The position numbers and the translations under genes were made by a program. Below, in pieces: positions 15,305-25,109 of a DNA stretch of 64,000 bases; the stretch's first letter is position 1; each line of letters begins with the position of its first letter. The notes under the pieces were generated by a model, which did no database searches, was not told the origin of the DNA, and was given only the letters and a program-made list of their open reading frames with translations. The stretch lies in the NCBI GenBank assembly GCA_033344775.1, contig JAWPMT010000001.1, positions 310,001 through 374,000 of the forward strand, written 5' to 3'. The DNA comes from Cytophagales bacterium (GTDB lineage: Bacteria; Bacteroidota; Bacteroidia; Cytophagales; Cyclobacteriaceae).

Positions 15305-16141
15305 TCAATTCTTTCGTACATCCTCTGCAGGATCTATGACTGCATTGGCTGGCTGGATCATTCTGGATTCATCAAAGCCTTCGTCAATTCGAAAATCATA
15401 TATCACATGATCACCATACTGTGCCGACAGATCTGCTGCATGGGTGGTAAACAACATGGCAAATTTCAACCCATTCACCTCGCCGATATAGTTGTTCTTT
15501 CGTAGCACAGGACCGAACACTTCCTGGTCTTTGGGGGCACCAACCACATCCAAAAGTGGTCCGTAACCTATTGTATATTCATAACCTACCAACAGGTAGG
15601 ACTGGGAATCAATGTAGAGCGTGTAAGTGTCCTTCGCGGATTTACCTAAAGTCGGAGCTTTCTTAAAACTCATCTTGACTTTGTGAACTTCATTATCAAA
15701 GGCTGGGTGCTTGATCAATTCGGTTTCACCTAGGATCACGTGATCATCCTGGGTCAACCATGGCAAATTGAGGTAATAGAAAAAGACAGAGTGTTGATGG
15801 CTGGGCGGATTGCCAACTCGCCAATCTTCAGACCATACTTTTTTTCCATCATAAGAGAGTTTGGAACCAACAACAGGCCAGTCCTGATATGTTCTTCGGT
15901 TTTGCATATCAACCGTCTGGTCATTGATCCAAAATCGAAGCACCCCCAGCGACTCACTGTGCATGGTTGTCATAAAGGACAATGTTTTTAAGGCCTTCCA
16001 TTTTTCATAGCCACCATGGGCTTCAATCATTTTTTGAATGACTTCCTTTGTTTCAATGGAAGCATATTTTGGTCCACGCTCATCAGCCATCGTAATCAAG
16101 GCGATCATCAAGGAAAAAAGACTAAGTGTAATTCGTTTCAT
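15305..16141 (-). CDS. Exported protein of unknown function, LolA-like layout
   Basis: A 278-aa protein with a signal peptide (MKRITLSLFSLMIALITMA). The mature part begins with a short helix (VIQKMIEAHGGYEKWKALKT), a start typical of periplasmic outer-membrane lipoprotein-sorting-like proteins. Beta strands then alternate (TLYIDSQSYLLVGYEYTIGY). It has no catalytic motif. It resembles Bacteroidota exported proteins annotated only as DUF6503 or 'threonine synthase-like' families, a match from memory. It is a single gene ending at a shared hairpin. The function is unknown; a periplasmic lipid- or hydrophobe-binding fold is inferred. Confidence 0.7.
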   Translation of the reverse strand: MKRITLSLFSLMIALITMADERGPKYASIETKEVIQKMIEAHGGYEKWKALKTLSFMTTMHSESLGVLRFWINDQTVDMQNRRTYQDWPVVGSKLSYDGKKVWSEDWRVGNPPSHQHSVFFYYLNLPWLTQDDHVILGETELIKHPAFDNEVHKVKMSFKKAPTLGKSAKDTYTLYIDSQSYLLVGYEYTIGYGPLLDVVGAPKDQEVFGPVLRKNNYIGEVNGLKFAMLFTTHAADLSAQYGDHVIYDFRIDEGFDESRMIQPANAVIDPAEDVRKN

Positions 16142-16278
16142 GTCAGTAAGATTTGCTTTTCAGTGCCAAACGGCCATCTGCATGTTGTGTCTTGATTTGT
16201 GCAGTAAATGGCATGTTTTGCAGCGGATGACCGATAATCAGTCAAATTCGCCCATCAGTAAGCCCTATATTAGCTTCC

Positions 16279-17319
16279 ATGAATTGGAGATGGAACTTCC
16301 GTGAAGTGCCGATACACCCCCGTCACCTGGTCGCTTTGGTCTTGCTTATTGCTTTGTCCTATTGGGCGCAGAGTGGGTTTAGTATTGACAAGAATCACCT
16401 GCTGTTCTTTATATCCAATTACAGCATCTGGCTATTGCTGCTGCCGTCGGTTTATGAACTCAGCAAACTTCTTCAACGTCCGGTAGACGTCCGCTCCCTG
16501 CTTTTCCCTGCAATCACTTTGATCCTGACCCATTGGGTCTCCTCCAATATCATGCTGTATGCCCTTCGATATTTGTTCGGGCTGTCCGCGATTCCAGAAT
16601 GGCAGGAGGTCCTGTCATTTCTGTTGCCTTCATTGGCGAGTCGACTGATTGACCTGAGTCTATTTGCCGGATTGTTATCCTGGCTTCATCAGCAACGAAC
16701 ACTATCCAGACAAAAGGTATTGATGGCAGAAAGTCAGGCACTTCTGGATCGTAGTAAGTTGCAATCGCTAAAGAATCAACTCAATCCGCATTTTCTCTTC
16801 AATGCCTTGCATTCCGTGAATACCCTGATTGGTATTGATCCGGATCGGGCGAGCGAGATGATCATCAAGGTCAGTCAGCTATTGCGATCAGTATTGACCA
16901 TCAACGAACGCGAAGAGCATACCTTAAAGGAAGAAATAGATTTCGTAAGACAATACCTGGATATTGAGTCAGAACGTTTCAAAGATCGGCTTTCTATTGA
17001 AATGGAATTGGATGAACAGTCTCTGTATACCGTTATCCCAGCTATGACGCTGCAACCGCTGGTGGAGAATGCGTTCAAACATGGCATTTCCGGGGTGCCT
17101 GGTCCAACTAGTTTATACATTCAGGTTAAACAAGAAGAAACAATCCTTAAACTACTGGTTTCCAATGATATACCAGCCAGCTATAAAGAAACAGAACAGT
17201 CGGGAATTGGGTTGACCAATCTTGAAGATCGATTAAAAGCTTATTATAAAGGCAAAGCCCAATTGGATACCAAAATCCAGGATCACCAATTCCAGGCAAA
17301 AATCACTATTGCTCGATGA
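16279..17319 (+). CDS. LytS/YehU-type sensor histidine kinase
   Basis: A 346-aa protein with four hydrophobic segments in the first about 140 residues, then a coiled linker and the His_kinase domain. The phosphoacceptor motif is NQLNPHFLFNALHSVNTLIG (His near residue 171) and the ATP-binding N-box is LQPLVENAFKHGI. A G-box follows (SGIGLTNLEDRL). These kinases pair with LytTR regulators and sense unknown membrane signals. The stop overlaps the regulator's start (ATGA), so the two genes form one two-component operon. Confidence 0.93.
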   Translation: MNWRWNFREVPIHPRHLVALVLLIALSYWAQSGFSIDKNHLLFFISNYSIWLLLLPSVYELSKLLQRPVDVRSLLFPAITLILTHWVSSNIMLYALRYLFGLSAIPEWQEVLSFLLPSLASRLIDLSLFAGLLSWLHQQRTLSRQKVLMAESQALLDRSKLQSLKNQLNPHFLFNALHSVNTLIGIDPDRASEMIIKVSQLLRSVLTINEREEHTLKEEIDFVRQYLDIESERFKDRLSIEMELDEQSLYTVIPAMTLQPLVENAFKHGISGVPGPTSLYIQVKQEETILKLLVSNDIPASYKETEQSGIGLTNLEDRLKAYYKGKAQLDTKIQDHQFQAKITIAR

Positions 17320-18080
17320 TCAGAACCGTATTGATAGCGGATGACGAGCCTAATGCTCGTGAGTACCTTACTCGACTCATTTCCAAACGGGACGATCTAA
17401 AGCTGCTTGGTGCCATGAAAAATGGTCAGGAAGTACTCAACTTTTGCCAAACGATGATGCCAGATATCCTGATCCTTGACATAGAGATGCCTGGGGTAAA
17501 TGGTCTAGAAGTCGCCAGAATGCTGACACGCAAGTCCATCAAGACGACCATCATCTTCTCCACTGCTTTTGACCAATACGCCATCGATGCATTCAATGTT
17601 GCTGCCATTGGTTACTTATTGAAGCCGTATGGTCAACAACAACTCAATCAGGTCATCGATCGCAGCCTGGCCCAATTAATGACTCAAGATCGTGCTGAAT
17701 TCAGCAAGAAGATCCAGTCCGTATGGGAACAATTGGAGCGTAAACCGAATGATCATTTGCAAGCCATTGAGATCAAGGAAAAAGGACTGATCCGAACCAT
17801 ACCGGCAGAGGAACTGATCCAACTAGAAGCTGATTCAGAATATGTAAAACTTCATACCCATCAATCTGTATTTCTACATCGGACCGCACTTAGTTTACTA
17901 GAAAAACAGTTACCTCCATATTTTCGCAGGGTCCATCGAAGCTTTATCATTAACACTAACCACATGACCTCTTATAAGTATCTAGGTGAAAACCGCTTTG
18001 AATTTACAATGACCAATAAAATGAAAGTAACCAGTAGCCGTTCCTATCGAGAAGCCATCAATCAATGGTTGACAAAATAG
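17316..18080 (+). CDS. LytTR-family response regulator
   Basis: A 254-aa protein. The receiver domain has ADDEPNAREYL (acidic pocket), DILILDIEMPG (phosphorylated Asp near residue 54), STAFDQYAIDAF and the Lys in GYLLKPY. A LytTR DNA-binding domain follows at about residues 148-250, with IQLEADSEYVKLHT and FRRVHRSFIINTNHM typical of the family. It partners the preceding histidine kinase, with which it overlaps by four bases. The target genes cannot be read from the sequence. The convergent TonB-receptor gene ends two bases downstream. Confidence 0.94.
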   Translation: MIRTVLIADDEPNAREYLTRLISKRDDLKLLGAMKNGQEVLNFCQTMMPDILILDIEMPGVNGLEVARMLTRKSIKTTIIFSTAFDQYAIDAFNVAAIGYLLKPYGQQQLNQVIDRSLAQLMTQDRAEFSKKIQSVWEQLERKPNDHLQAIEIKEKGLIRTIPAEELIQLEADSEYVKLHTHQSVFLHRTALSLLEKQLPPYFRRVHRSFIINTNHMTSYKYLGENRFEFTMTNKMKVTSSRSYREAINQWLTK

Positions 18081-18082
18081 CA

Positions 18083-20728
18083 CTACCAAATCAGCCGGAC
18101 GCTAAGGTTCGGTGTGATACCGATCAGCCTTCGGTCAATTCTTGAAATCACAACCTGGTCTGTGTTTTCGTCGGAAATATCTACTGAAAATAGCCGACTA
18201 TACAGGTTTTCTCTGTTTAGCACATTGAGTACTGAAAAACCTACTTCTCCTTTGAAAGGTAGCTTGTTGTTTTGAGCAAACTTATACCAAAGCGATAGAT
18301 CAATGCGTTCATAATCTTTGAGACGTCTGCTATTAACCGACTGGTATTCAATTTCATAATAGGATTCATCATCCTCTTCTTCTACAAATACCGCCCGTAG
18401 TGGTTCAGTATACGGCAACCCCGATTTACGCGTGTAGCCCATCGAGAATTCCCAATCTTGCCACTGGAAGGTCTGACTCAATTGAAATTGATGTCGCAAG
18501 TTTATCCCTGACGTAAAATTGACCTCTTCCTCGTCATCGATCTCTACCGAAACTTCGGAATCCTGAAATGAATAGCTCAGCCAGGCCTTGTAATATTTCC
18601 ACCTTCGTTTGACCATCAAGTCGAGGCCAGTGATCCTTTCAGACCCCAAAACCAGTGGATCACCATCCTGATCGTTCACAGCTGGGCCAAAATTTCGACT
18701 AATAGGTGCATCCACATCTTTCGTGAACAAGTCCAGGTCGAACAGCCAGTTGCCCTTGTCCATTAGAAAGCCCAACACCCACTGATCATTGCGAATGATC
18801 GGCACGTCCGCATCTTCACTCGCTATGACCCAGTTTTGCTCAATGGTATTGGAAAAGACAAAATCTACTTCCTGCAATGAGGTGATGTACTGATGATAGA
18901 ATCCCCAGCTCGACTTGATTAACCAGTCGTCATTGATGGCATAATTGAGCCGTACATGCCGATCTAATTTGCTACCTGGAACCGTGCTTGTCCAATTTTG
19001 TCTAACACCGGCACCCAACTGTAATCCGTTATCGAGTTTGCCAAAATAATCCAGAAACAAACCCTGAGTAAATCCAGTAGCTGTATTTCTTTCAAAATAA
19101 TCTTCTTCGATAGACAATTGCTCGTCAATAACTAAGGCAGCATTGACCCGATTGAATTGATACCCTGCTTTCAGATAATGCTGACCTACTGGATTATAAT
19201 TGAGCGTGAATCGGCTTTCCCAATTTTCAAGACCGTTGGATCGTGTCTCTCTATTGTTCACCGGTTCCAGTCCCGCTTCTTCTTCCTCTTCTTCTTCCTC
19301 ACCTTCATTAGGCTCTTCACGCTGCAGCCCATAATCCATGTGATAATCAGTGATCGATGTACTGAACACTGATGAAAACCGATCATGCCAACGTCGGGTC
19401 CAGGTCAGGTTAGCACCTCTGCTATTGACATTATGTACCTGACTGGCCTCACGCTCGCCTTCTTCAGATTCTGAGAAATAATCAAGCTGGCTTTGAGAAT
19501 AAAGTGCACTGAACGATAGTTCTTCCTTACTCGATAATTCATAATCAATGATCAAGTTTAAGTCGCTGAAAATCAATTTACTATTGTACTCAAACTGATC
19601 TTCAGTAATATCTTGTTGAATGTCTTCCGTTTGGGAACCTTCAAAGATCTTATTGCTCAAAGAATTGAAAGTAAACGTAGCTAACAGGTCATTGTAGGAT
19701 CTTCTTCCCGCCAGCGTCACATGCATATCACCATCCAATAAAGGGACATTGGTATAGAAATCAGCATGAGTCAAATTCAAGCTGGTCTCTCCTATCCAAT
19801 CACCGCTTCCTTGCCTGGAATCAAGCAACAATAGACCAGCAGTAGAACCTCCATAATTCAACGGAATATGGTTTTTGTAAACCTCCATTTGTCCAACCAC
19901 TGAAGGAATAAAAGAAGAGATATTCCCGAAATAATGGGCCGCCTGATACACTGGGATGTTATTCCAGTAGATCAATGAATTGTTGCTGGCACTGCCTCTG
20001 ATATTGATACCAGAAGCTGATTCATCTGCCGAACCCACACCCGCCAGTATTTGTGCTGATAAGAGCACATCTCTTTCGGAAAGCCCCGGCAAAATTTCCA
20101 TTTCCTGCACATCGATCGCGATAGAGGAAGCACGATCATCCGTGGTTACGCCCTTATTGAGGTATTCCCTGATCACGACGCCATCCAACTCACGAACGTC
20201 TTTTTCCAACTGAATGTTCAATGTTTGCGTGGGATCCACTGCTCCCAGGTCAATGACTTGAGCCTCATACCCGACGAAAGAGAATTCCAATTGCGTCGAT
20301 TCGGGGTTTTCAATGGTCACATCAAATCCTCCGAACAAATCTCCAATGAATCCCTGCGTCGTTCCTACTACTCTGGCAGTTGCAAAAGGCAGTTCCTCTC
20401 CTGATTCTACATCGTTGATTTGAATGTCCAGGGAAATTGATTGCGTTTTTATGATCGAATAGAATCCTTTTTCAACCTCTTCGTAATTGAATTGTCTTGT
20501 AACTAGTAAGGTGTGCAGGAATTCATCAATGGGTTGTTCATTCGCATCCACAGAAACATGAACCAACGCCACATCATTATCGGCATAAGAAAAATACAAT
20601 TCATATTTCGTCTCAAGATCCGCGAATACCTGAGTTAACGGAACATTTTCTGCCTGGTAAGTAATGGCTTGTCCGTACGTAAAATCAAGTAAGGCAAATA
20701 AGAGTAATCCTAAAAAGAGTTTCCTCAT
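18083..20728 (-). CDS. TonB-dependent outer-membrane receptor with STN signalling domain
   Basis: An 881-aa protein with a signal peptide (MRKLFLGLLLFALLDFTYG). The STN domain at about residues 20-95 signals to FecR. A carboxypeptidase-regulatory-like beta domain comes next (about 100-185), then the plug (ASGINIRGSASNNSLIYWNN) and a beta-barrel to the C-terminus. One extracellular loop holds a run of nine acidic residues. The start codon region overlaps the FecR gene by four bases. Order ECF sigma, FecR, receptor marks a cell-surface signalling uptake system. The ligand is unknown; no SusD partner is present, which argues against a classic glycan system. Confidence 0.93.
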   Translation of the reverse strand: MRKLFLGLLLFALLDFTYGQAITYQAENVPLTQVFADLETKYELYFSYADNDVALVHVSVDANEQPIDEFLHTLLVTRQFNYEEVEKGFYSIIKTQSISLDIQINDVESGEELPFATARVVGTTQGFIGDLFGGFDVTIENPESTQLEFSFVGYEAQVIDLGAVDPTQTLNIQLEKDVRELDGVVIREYLNKGVTTDDRASSIAIDVQEMEILPGLSERDVLLSAQILAGVGSADESASGINIRGSASNNSLIYWNNIPVYQAAHYFGNISSFIPSVVGQMEVYKNHIPLNYGGSTAGLLLLDSRQGSGDWIGETSLNLTHADFYTNVPLLDGDMHVTLAGRRSYNDLLATFTFNSLSNKIFEGSQTEDIQQDITEDQFEYNSKLIFSDLNLIIDYELSSKEELSFSALYSQSQLDYFSESEEGEREASQVHNVNSRGANLTWTRRWHDRFSSVFSTSITDYHMDYGLQREEPNEGEEEEEEEEAGLEPVNNRETRSNGLENWESRFTLNYNPVGQHYLKAGYQFNRVNAALVIDEQLSIEEDYFERNTATGFTQGLFLDYFGKLDNGLQLGAGVRQNWTSTVPGSKLDRHVRLNYAINDDWLIKSSWGFYHQYITSLQEVDFVFSNTIEQNWVIASEDADVPIIRNDQWVLGFLMDKGNWLFDLDLFTKDVDAPISRNFGPAVNDQDGDPLVLGSERITGLDLMVKRRWKYYKAWLSYSFQDSEVSVEIDDEEEVNFTSGINLRHQFQLSQTFQWQDWEFSMGYTRKSGLPYTEPLRAVFVEEEDDESYYEIEYQSVNSRRLKDYERIDLSLWYKFAQNNKLPFKGEVGFSVLNVLNRENLYSRLFSVDISDENTDQVVISRIDRRLIGITPNLSVRLIW

Positions 20729-21660
20729 TTATTGCGACCGATGATGGTCAATTTCCGCTTACTAGCTTCAAAGGAATAGGAAATATTTAACGGTTCCAAA
20801 ACCAGCTTTAGTGCGATCTCAGGATTCATTGGATAAGTTCCGGTGAATTTCAAGGTATCCAAAGACGGATCCTGATTGAGCACCTCCATATTAAAGGTTC
20901 TTTCCAGTGATGAAAGTACTTCTTTAAAGGTGACTTTTCGCAGGCGGATGACACCTCGCATCCATCCTGGTGTTGCGGTGGCTCCTACAAGCTCTTGATC
21001 TATGACCTCTCCATCCTGTAATACGACGCCATATCCTGGGCGCAGCTCCTGGCTAAAATCTCCGGAGGCTACAGCTACCTTTCCTGTATAGCAAATCACA
21101 CGAAATTTATCTTCAAACAAGTCGACATTGAAGGTAGTACCAAGTACGGTCACTGTTCCTTCGGGTGTTGCAACCCTGAATTCATTTCCTTTTTCCACTT
21201 CAAAAAAAGCTTCTCCTTGTTCAAGGGTTACTTCTCTAGACCACATCCAGTCCAATTTATTATAACTCAGGACGGAGCCCGAATTCAATCGCACTTTTGA
21301 TCCATCGGGTAAAGTGGCCAATTGATGCTGTCCGTAAGGCGCACGGATGGTTTTTGTACCAGCCAGCAGAAAAAAAGCACCGATCAATATCACAACGGAG
21401 GCAGCCACAGACCACCTTAAGGTCGGGCTGAGCCAGATTTGTTTAGCTTGCTTTCCTTCGGCATTGCGACTTTTCAATTTGGACCACTCTGCTTCTACAT
21501 CGTATGTAGGTGCTTTCAGCCCCTCCGAAGCTTTTTTAAGGGAAACAAAATATCGACCATCTTCTGTCGCTTCAAAAGTAGCTTTCTCTTCTGGTGTGAC
21601 TTCATCAGCCATCCATCTGGCAAGAAAAGTTTCATCTTGTGTCCAGTCTTTGTTTTCCAT
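20725..21660 (-). CDS. FecR-like anti-sigma factor
   Basis: A 311-aa protein. An N-terminal cytoplasmic anti-sigma region (ARWMADEVTPEEKATFEA) is followed by one transmembrane helix at about residues 82-102 (SVAASVVILIGAFFLLAG), the FecR domain (QHQLATLPDGSKVRLNSGSV, GEAFFEVEKG, VLGTTFNVD) and a C-terminal STN-like domain (IRLRKVTFKEVLSSLERTFN) that contacts the receptor. It transmits receptor occupancy to the ECF sigma factor encoded upstream. Genes are in the standard order and it overlaps the receptor gene by four bases. Confidence 0.93.
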   Translation of the reverse strand: MENKDWTQDETFLARWMADEVTPEEKATFEATEDGRYFVSLKKASEGLKAPTYDVEAEWSKLKSRNAEGKQAKQIWLSPTLRWSVAASVVILIGAFFLLAGTKTIRAPYGQHQLATLPDGSKVRLNSGSVLSYNKLDWMWSREVTLEQGEAFFEVEKGNEFRVATPEGTVTVLGTTFNVDLFEDKFRVICYTGKVAVASGDFSQELRPGYGVVLQDGEVIDQELVGATATPGWMRGVIRLRKVTFKEVLSSLERTFNMEVLNQDPSLDTLKFTGTYPMNPEIALKLVLEPLNISYSFEASKRKLTIIGRNK

Positions 21661-21735
21661 TTCCCTTTTGTTACCGCCTTTTATTGGTACGATTTACTGA
21701 TACATACTTGAACGTTCATCTTACCCTACCCCTGA

Positions 21736-22308
21736 TCAGATTTTTTCACAAACTTCACGCAATTTCAATAAGGCTTTGTGCATACGTTTCTCGATGGCCT
21801 TAACGCTTACTTCAAGCAGTTCAGCAATTTCCACGTAAGTTTTCCCATCGATCCGATTCATCAAAAACACTTCACGCTGGCCATCTGGTAATTGCTCAAT
21901 GGCAGATTGTAACTTCAAGTTGAGTTCCTGATACTCCAGTTCAAAATCTGGTCCTTTCTCTTCTTCTCTGGAAGCTGTCTGTAATCCCATGTACCGGGCA
22001 TGAACCTTCTCTTTCTCTACTTTTTTCAACATCTGATTCTGACCTACCTTAAATAAGTAAGCTTTGGCTAGCACCTCCGTCACGCTTTTACAATTCTTCC
22101 ATAAGGTGACAAATGCTTCTTGTACTGCGTCTTCTGCCGCTTCCTGATCACGAAACTTGTAGAGCAGGAAATTTCTAAGTACAGGTGACAAGTTTCTGAA
22201 CAGTCTTTCATAGACTGCCTCATGGCATACATCTCCAGATCCAACAGCTTCCAAATCGTCGTGTTTTTTCAAGGTTCGAGCGAAATTAAAAAAAGATGAG
22301 GTTTTCAC
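21736..22308 (-). CDS. ECF RNA polymerase sigma factor, FecI type
   Basis: A 190-aa protein with sigma region 2 (LRNFLLYKFRDQEAAEDAVQ, then EAFVTLWKN) and region 4 (AIEQLPDGQREVFLMNRIDG, YVEIAELLEVSVKAIEKRMH). It should drive the downstream FecR and receptor genes, from which it is separated by 75 bp. The N-terminus is slightly longer than in most FecI proteins. The divergent neighbour at 22490 shares the upstream region. Confidence 0.93.
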   Translation of the reverse strand: MKTSSFFNFARTLKKHDDLEAVGSGDVCHEAVYERLFRNLSPVLRNFLLYKFRDQEAAEDAVQEAFVTLWKNCKSVTEVLAKAYLFKVGQNQMLKKVEKEKVHARYMGLQTASREEEKGPDFELEYQELNLKLQSAIEQLPDGQREVFLMNRIDGKTYVEIAELLEVSVKAIEKRMHKALLKLREVCEKI

Positions 22309-22489
22309 AGACTCTGGAACAAATTGTCAACCTGACGGTAGATTATTTTTTGTAAGGATGTTCCTAAAAAGCCCTCAATCGCATTAATAACCGGTTTTTC
22401 AGTGATTTATTTAATTTTTTCAAGAATTTCTTTCACTATGGGTAGGGTAACTCCCCTTGAACAGACTTCATGTCCAAAGTCCTGCAAAT

Positions 22490-24025
22490 ATGAAGTCGAA
22501 CAAAAGTTTAAAATTGACTGGTATTTTACTTGTTCTGGTTCCCCTGATTTTGGTGGCGCTTCGGGTAAGTAAACAAGAGAACGGCACACTAGGTGTGCAA
22601 CATAAGTATCATGTCAACTATGAATTCAGTTTCAATCAAGGTGATTTCTATACGATCAAATCGTATTTGCCTTCAAACAACATACGACAGAAGGTCGCAA
22701 TACATAAGCACCAGGGAGCAAACCTGGGGTTGATTTTTGAAGAAGGTGAAAATCAGCGTATTGAGTGGAAAGGCCACACAGATCATGACTCGACCATCTC
22801 ATTCCACTTTGAATATGAGGGAAGGCCACTTTCCTATCAAATCCAGCCAGACATACCATATGTATATCGCATAGGCGGAGGAGCGCTTTCTTACACTCGC
22901 CCTACGGACTTGATTCAATCGGATCATCCAAAAATTGTAGCACTTGCACAAGACCTGGCCCTGGGCAATACAGCGCTAGTAGATGTCATCAAATCCTTCT
23001 ATGAATTCGTATATGAGATCCCATCCACCTCAAGTAGTGAGCTTACCGATGCGTTGATGGCGCTGGAGAACAGAGAAGCTTCGTGCAATGGAAAAAGTCG
23101 ACTGTTCGTGGCTTTGTGTAGAAGCATGCGCATACCTTCACGTGTCGCAGGGGGATTAATTCTGGAAGAAACCAGCAAGAAAACCTCACATCTTTGGGCT
23201 GAAGTCCTGGTAGGTGACGAATGGGTCCCTTTTGATGCCCTGAATGGACACTTTGCTTTCCTACCCGGGCACTACATGGAACTATACAAAGGAGACAACT
23301 TCCTGATCACTAGAAATAAGCAGCTTGATTTTGATTACCTCTATCACATCAAAAAAGAGCGCGTTAATGATTACCCGGAATTAGCAGCGATCAACATTTG
23401 GGAACTGGCAGATGAAGCAGACATACCTGTCAAAATGTTCCAGATGATCCTGCTTCTTCCTGTGGGTGCTTTTCTGGTCGCAATATTCAAAAACATTATT
23501 GGCTTGAAGACCTACGGCGTTTTTCTACCAGTGCTTATCGCCATGTCCTGGTTGGAAATGGGATTATTGGCCGGCATGGCCCTACTTACTACCCTCATTG
23601 CCGTAGTTGGTACCGTCAATCATCCGTTGGAACGTTGGGGCATTCAATTCAATTCAAAGATCTCGGCCATGCTCATGGCAGTGGTTATCGCTGCGCTGAT
23701 TACGGTCAAGGTACTTCACATGACCGGTTGGTTAGCAGCCTCAGCGCCCTTGTTCTTCCCGATCATTATTCTGACTATCACCAGTGAGCGTGTCGCACGC
23801 AAGATTGAAGAAGAAGGATTTAAAGCATCGATAGAACTCTACGGGACCACCCTGTTGGTCGCAACGCTGATCTATTTCGTACTAACCAGCCCATCTATCC
23901 AGAATTTGCTCCTCACCTTCCCTGAGTTGATCATCTCAATCGCAGGATTCAATTTATTCCTGGGAAAATGGATCGGTTTGCGCCTGTTAGAATACCGCAG
24001 ATTCCATCCCATGACCCAACATTAA
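22490..24025 (+). CDS. Transglutaminase-domain protein fused to seven transmembrane helices
   Basis: About 511 aa from ATG 22490; a TTG 33 bases earlier adds nothing. An N-terminal anchor (LTGILLVLVPLILVAL) is followed by an extracytoplasmic beta domain, a transglutaminase core and about seven C-terminal TM helices (from MFQMILLLPVGAFLVAIF onward). Known relatives are called inactive transglutaminase fused to 7TM. Here the catalytic triad looks complete: Cys in REASCNGKSRLFVALCR, His in KTSHLWAEVLVGD and Asp in WVPFDALNG. It heads a four-gene operon with a glutamate-ligase-like ATP-grasp. A role in crosslinking or hydrolysing a peptide made by that ligase is inferred. Confidence 0.88.
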   Translation: MKSNKSLKLTGILLVLVPLILVALRVSKQENGTLGVQHKYHVNYEFSFNQGDFYTIKSYLPSNNIRQKVAIHKHQGANLGLIFEEGENQRIEWKGHTDHDSTISFHFEYEGRPLSYQIQPDIPYVYRIGGGALSYTRPTDLIQSDHPKIVALAQDLALGNTALVDVIKSFYEFVYEIPSTSSSELTDALMALENREASCNGKSRLFVALCRSMRIPSRVAGGLILEETSKKTSHLWAEVLVGDEWVPFDALNGHFAFLPGHYMELYKGDNFLITRNKQLDFDYLYHIKKERVNDYPELAAINIWELADEADIPVKMFQMILLLPVGAFLVAIFKNIIGLKTYGVFLPVLIAMSWLEMGLLAGMALLTTLIAVVGTVNHPLERWGIQFNSKISAMLMAVVIAALITVKVLHMTGWLAASAPLFFPIIILTITSERVARKIEEEGFKASIELYGTTLLVATLIYFVLTSPSIQNLLLTFPELIISIAGFNLFLGKWIGLRLLEYRRFHPMTQH

Positions 24026-24050
24026 TTCTCTCACCAGAACACTGTACAAG

Positions 24051-24935
24051 ATGAACTTTTTGAAATCGATCCGAACAATCCAGGAAAATCTAATAGGTAT
24101 GAACGAACGAAACCTGGGGCTCATTTATCCCCATAACGATCGTAAAGATTACAAATACGCCGACGACAAGTACCTGGCAAAGTCGATCCTGGAGAAAAAC
24201 GGACTCCCCTGCCCAAAAACCTATGCGGTTGTCAATTCCATTGGTCAGATTGAAAAATCCTGGAATTCCGTCAGGCATCATAGGGAGTTAGTGATCAAGC
24301 CAGCTAAGGGAGCCGGAGGAAAAGGAATCATGATCCTGACCCGCAGCAACGATACATGGATAAGTCAGGGCAAAGTCATCACTGATGAAGAGATATTCTT
24401 TCACGTGGCCAATGTCATCTTTGGCATCTATTCATTTGGAGACAGTGATGTTGCCTTGATCGAAGAGTTCATACGGCCACATAAGCTTTTTTTGAAAATA
24501 TACCCAAACGGCGTTCCTGATATTCGGATCATCTTATTGAAGGGCGTTCCGCTCATGGCCATGCTACGAATGCCGACCAAAGAGTCCGGTGGCAAAGCGA
24601 ATCTGCATCAGGGGGGGCTGGGAATTGGTGTAGACATGGAATCAGGAAAGCTGTTAGATGCCTTTGATGGCCAAAAATACCTTAATGTGCATCCGGATAC
24701 AGGTCATTCCATCACCGGACAAACTCTCCCTCATTGGCAAGAACTCATTGTCATGTCGATTGAGGCCAGTAAGTACTTCCCGCTGGAATATCTGGGAGTA
24801 GATCTCGTCATCGATGCGGAAAAAGGCCCCATGATCATGGAACTCAACGTGCGTCCGGGACTTGCCATTCAATTGGCCAATCGCAAAGGACTCAAAGCTG
24901 TCATTACTGAAAACAAAAAAGCATTCGACCAATGA
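24051..24935 (+). CDS. Alpha-L-glutamate ligase-like ATP-grasp protein
   Basis: A 294-aa RimK-related ATP-grasp enzyme. The ATP-grasp motifs are KYLAKSILEKNGLPCPKTYA, LVIKPAKGAGGKGIMIL (nucleotide lysines), ALIEEFIRPHKLFLKI, and the metal site LGVDLVIDAEKGPMIMELNV followed by RPGLAIQLANRKG. This family (TIGR02291-like) is known to pair with 7TM-transglutaminase proteins, as it does here 25 bp downstream. It probably adds amino acids such as glutamate to a protein or peptide. The stop overlaps the start of the 56-aa gene (ATGA). Confidence 0.88.
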   Translation: MNFLKSIRTIQENLIGMNERNLGLIYPHNDRKDYKYADDKYLAKSILEKNGLPCPKTYAVVNSIGQIEKSWNSVRHHRELVIKPAKGAGGKGIMILTRSNDTWISQGKVITDEEIFFHVANVIFGIYSFGDSDVALIEEFIRPHKLFLKIYPNGVPDIRIILLKGVPLMAMLRMPTKESGGKANLHQGGLGIGVDMESGKLLDAFDGQKYLNVHPDTGHSITGQTLPHWQELIVMSIEASKYFPLEYLGVDLVIDAEKGPMIMELNVRPGLAIQLANRKGLKAVITENKKAFDQ

Positions 24936-25102
24936 ACAAATCATATAAAAAATCAAAAATCGCTTATCTGTTCTTTCTGGGATTCATGCTTGGCATCGCC
25001 GCGTATGACCAATTCAAGCCAAGACAAGAACATGTTCAAATCGTACTCGAGAACAAGCCTCAGGCCTTGTATTCCACAGAATTAATCGCAAAATCGAATT
25101 AA
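24932..25102 (+). CDS. 56-aa single-pass membrane protein of the transglutaminase operon
   Basis: ATG 24932 overlaps the TGA of the ATP-grasp gene by four bases and TAA lies at 25100-25102. The protein has a basic N-terminus (MNKSYKKSK), one membrane helix (IAYLFFLGFMLGIAAY) and a polar C-terminal tail (QFKPRQEHVQIVLENK and on). Position and overlap strongly suggest translation. It may anchor or be a substrate of the neighbouring ligase and transglutaminase: the tail has Gln, Lys and Glu residues. The function is unknown. Confidence 0.7.
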   Translation: MNKSYKKSKIAYLFFLGFMLGIAAYDQFKPRQEHVQIVLENKPQALYSTELIAKSN

Positions 25103-25109
25103 CCGTATC

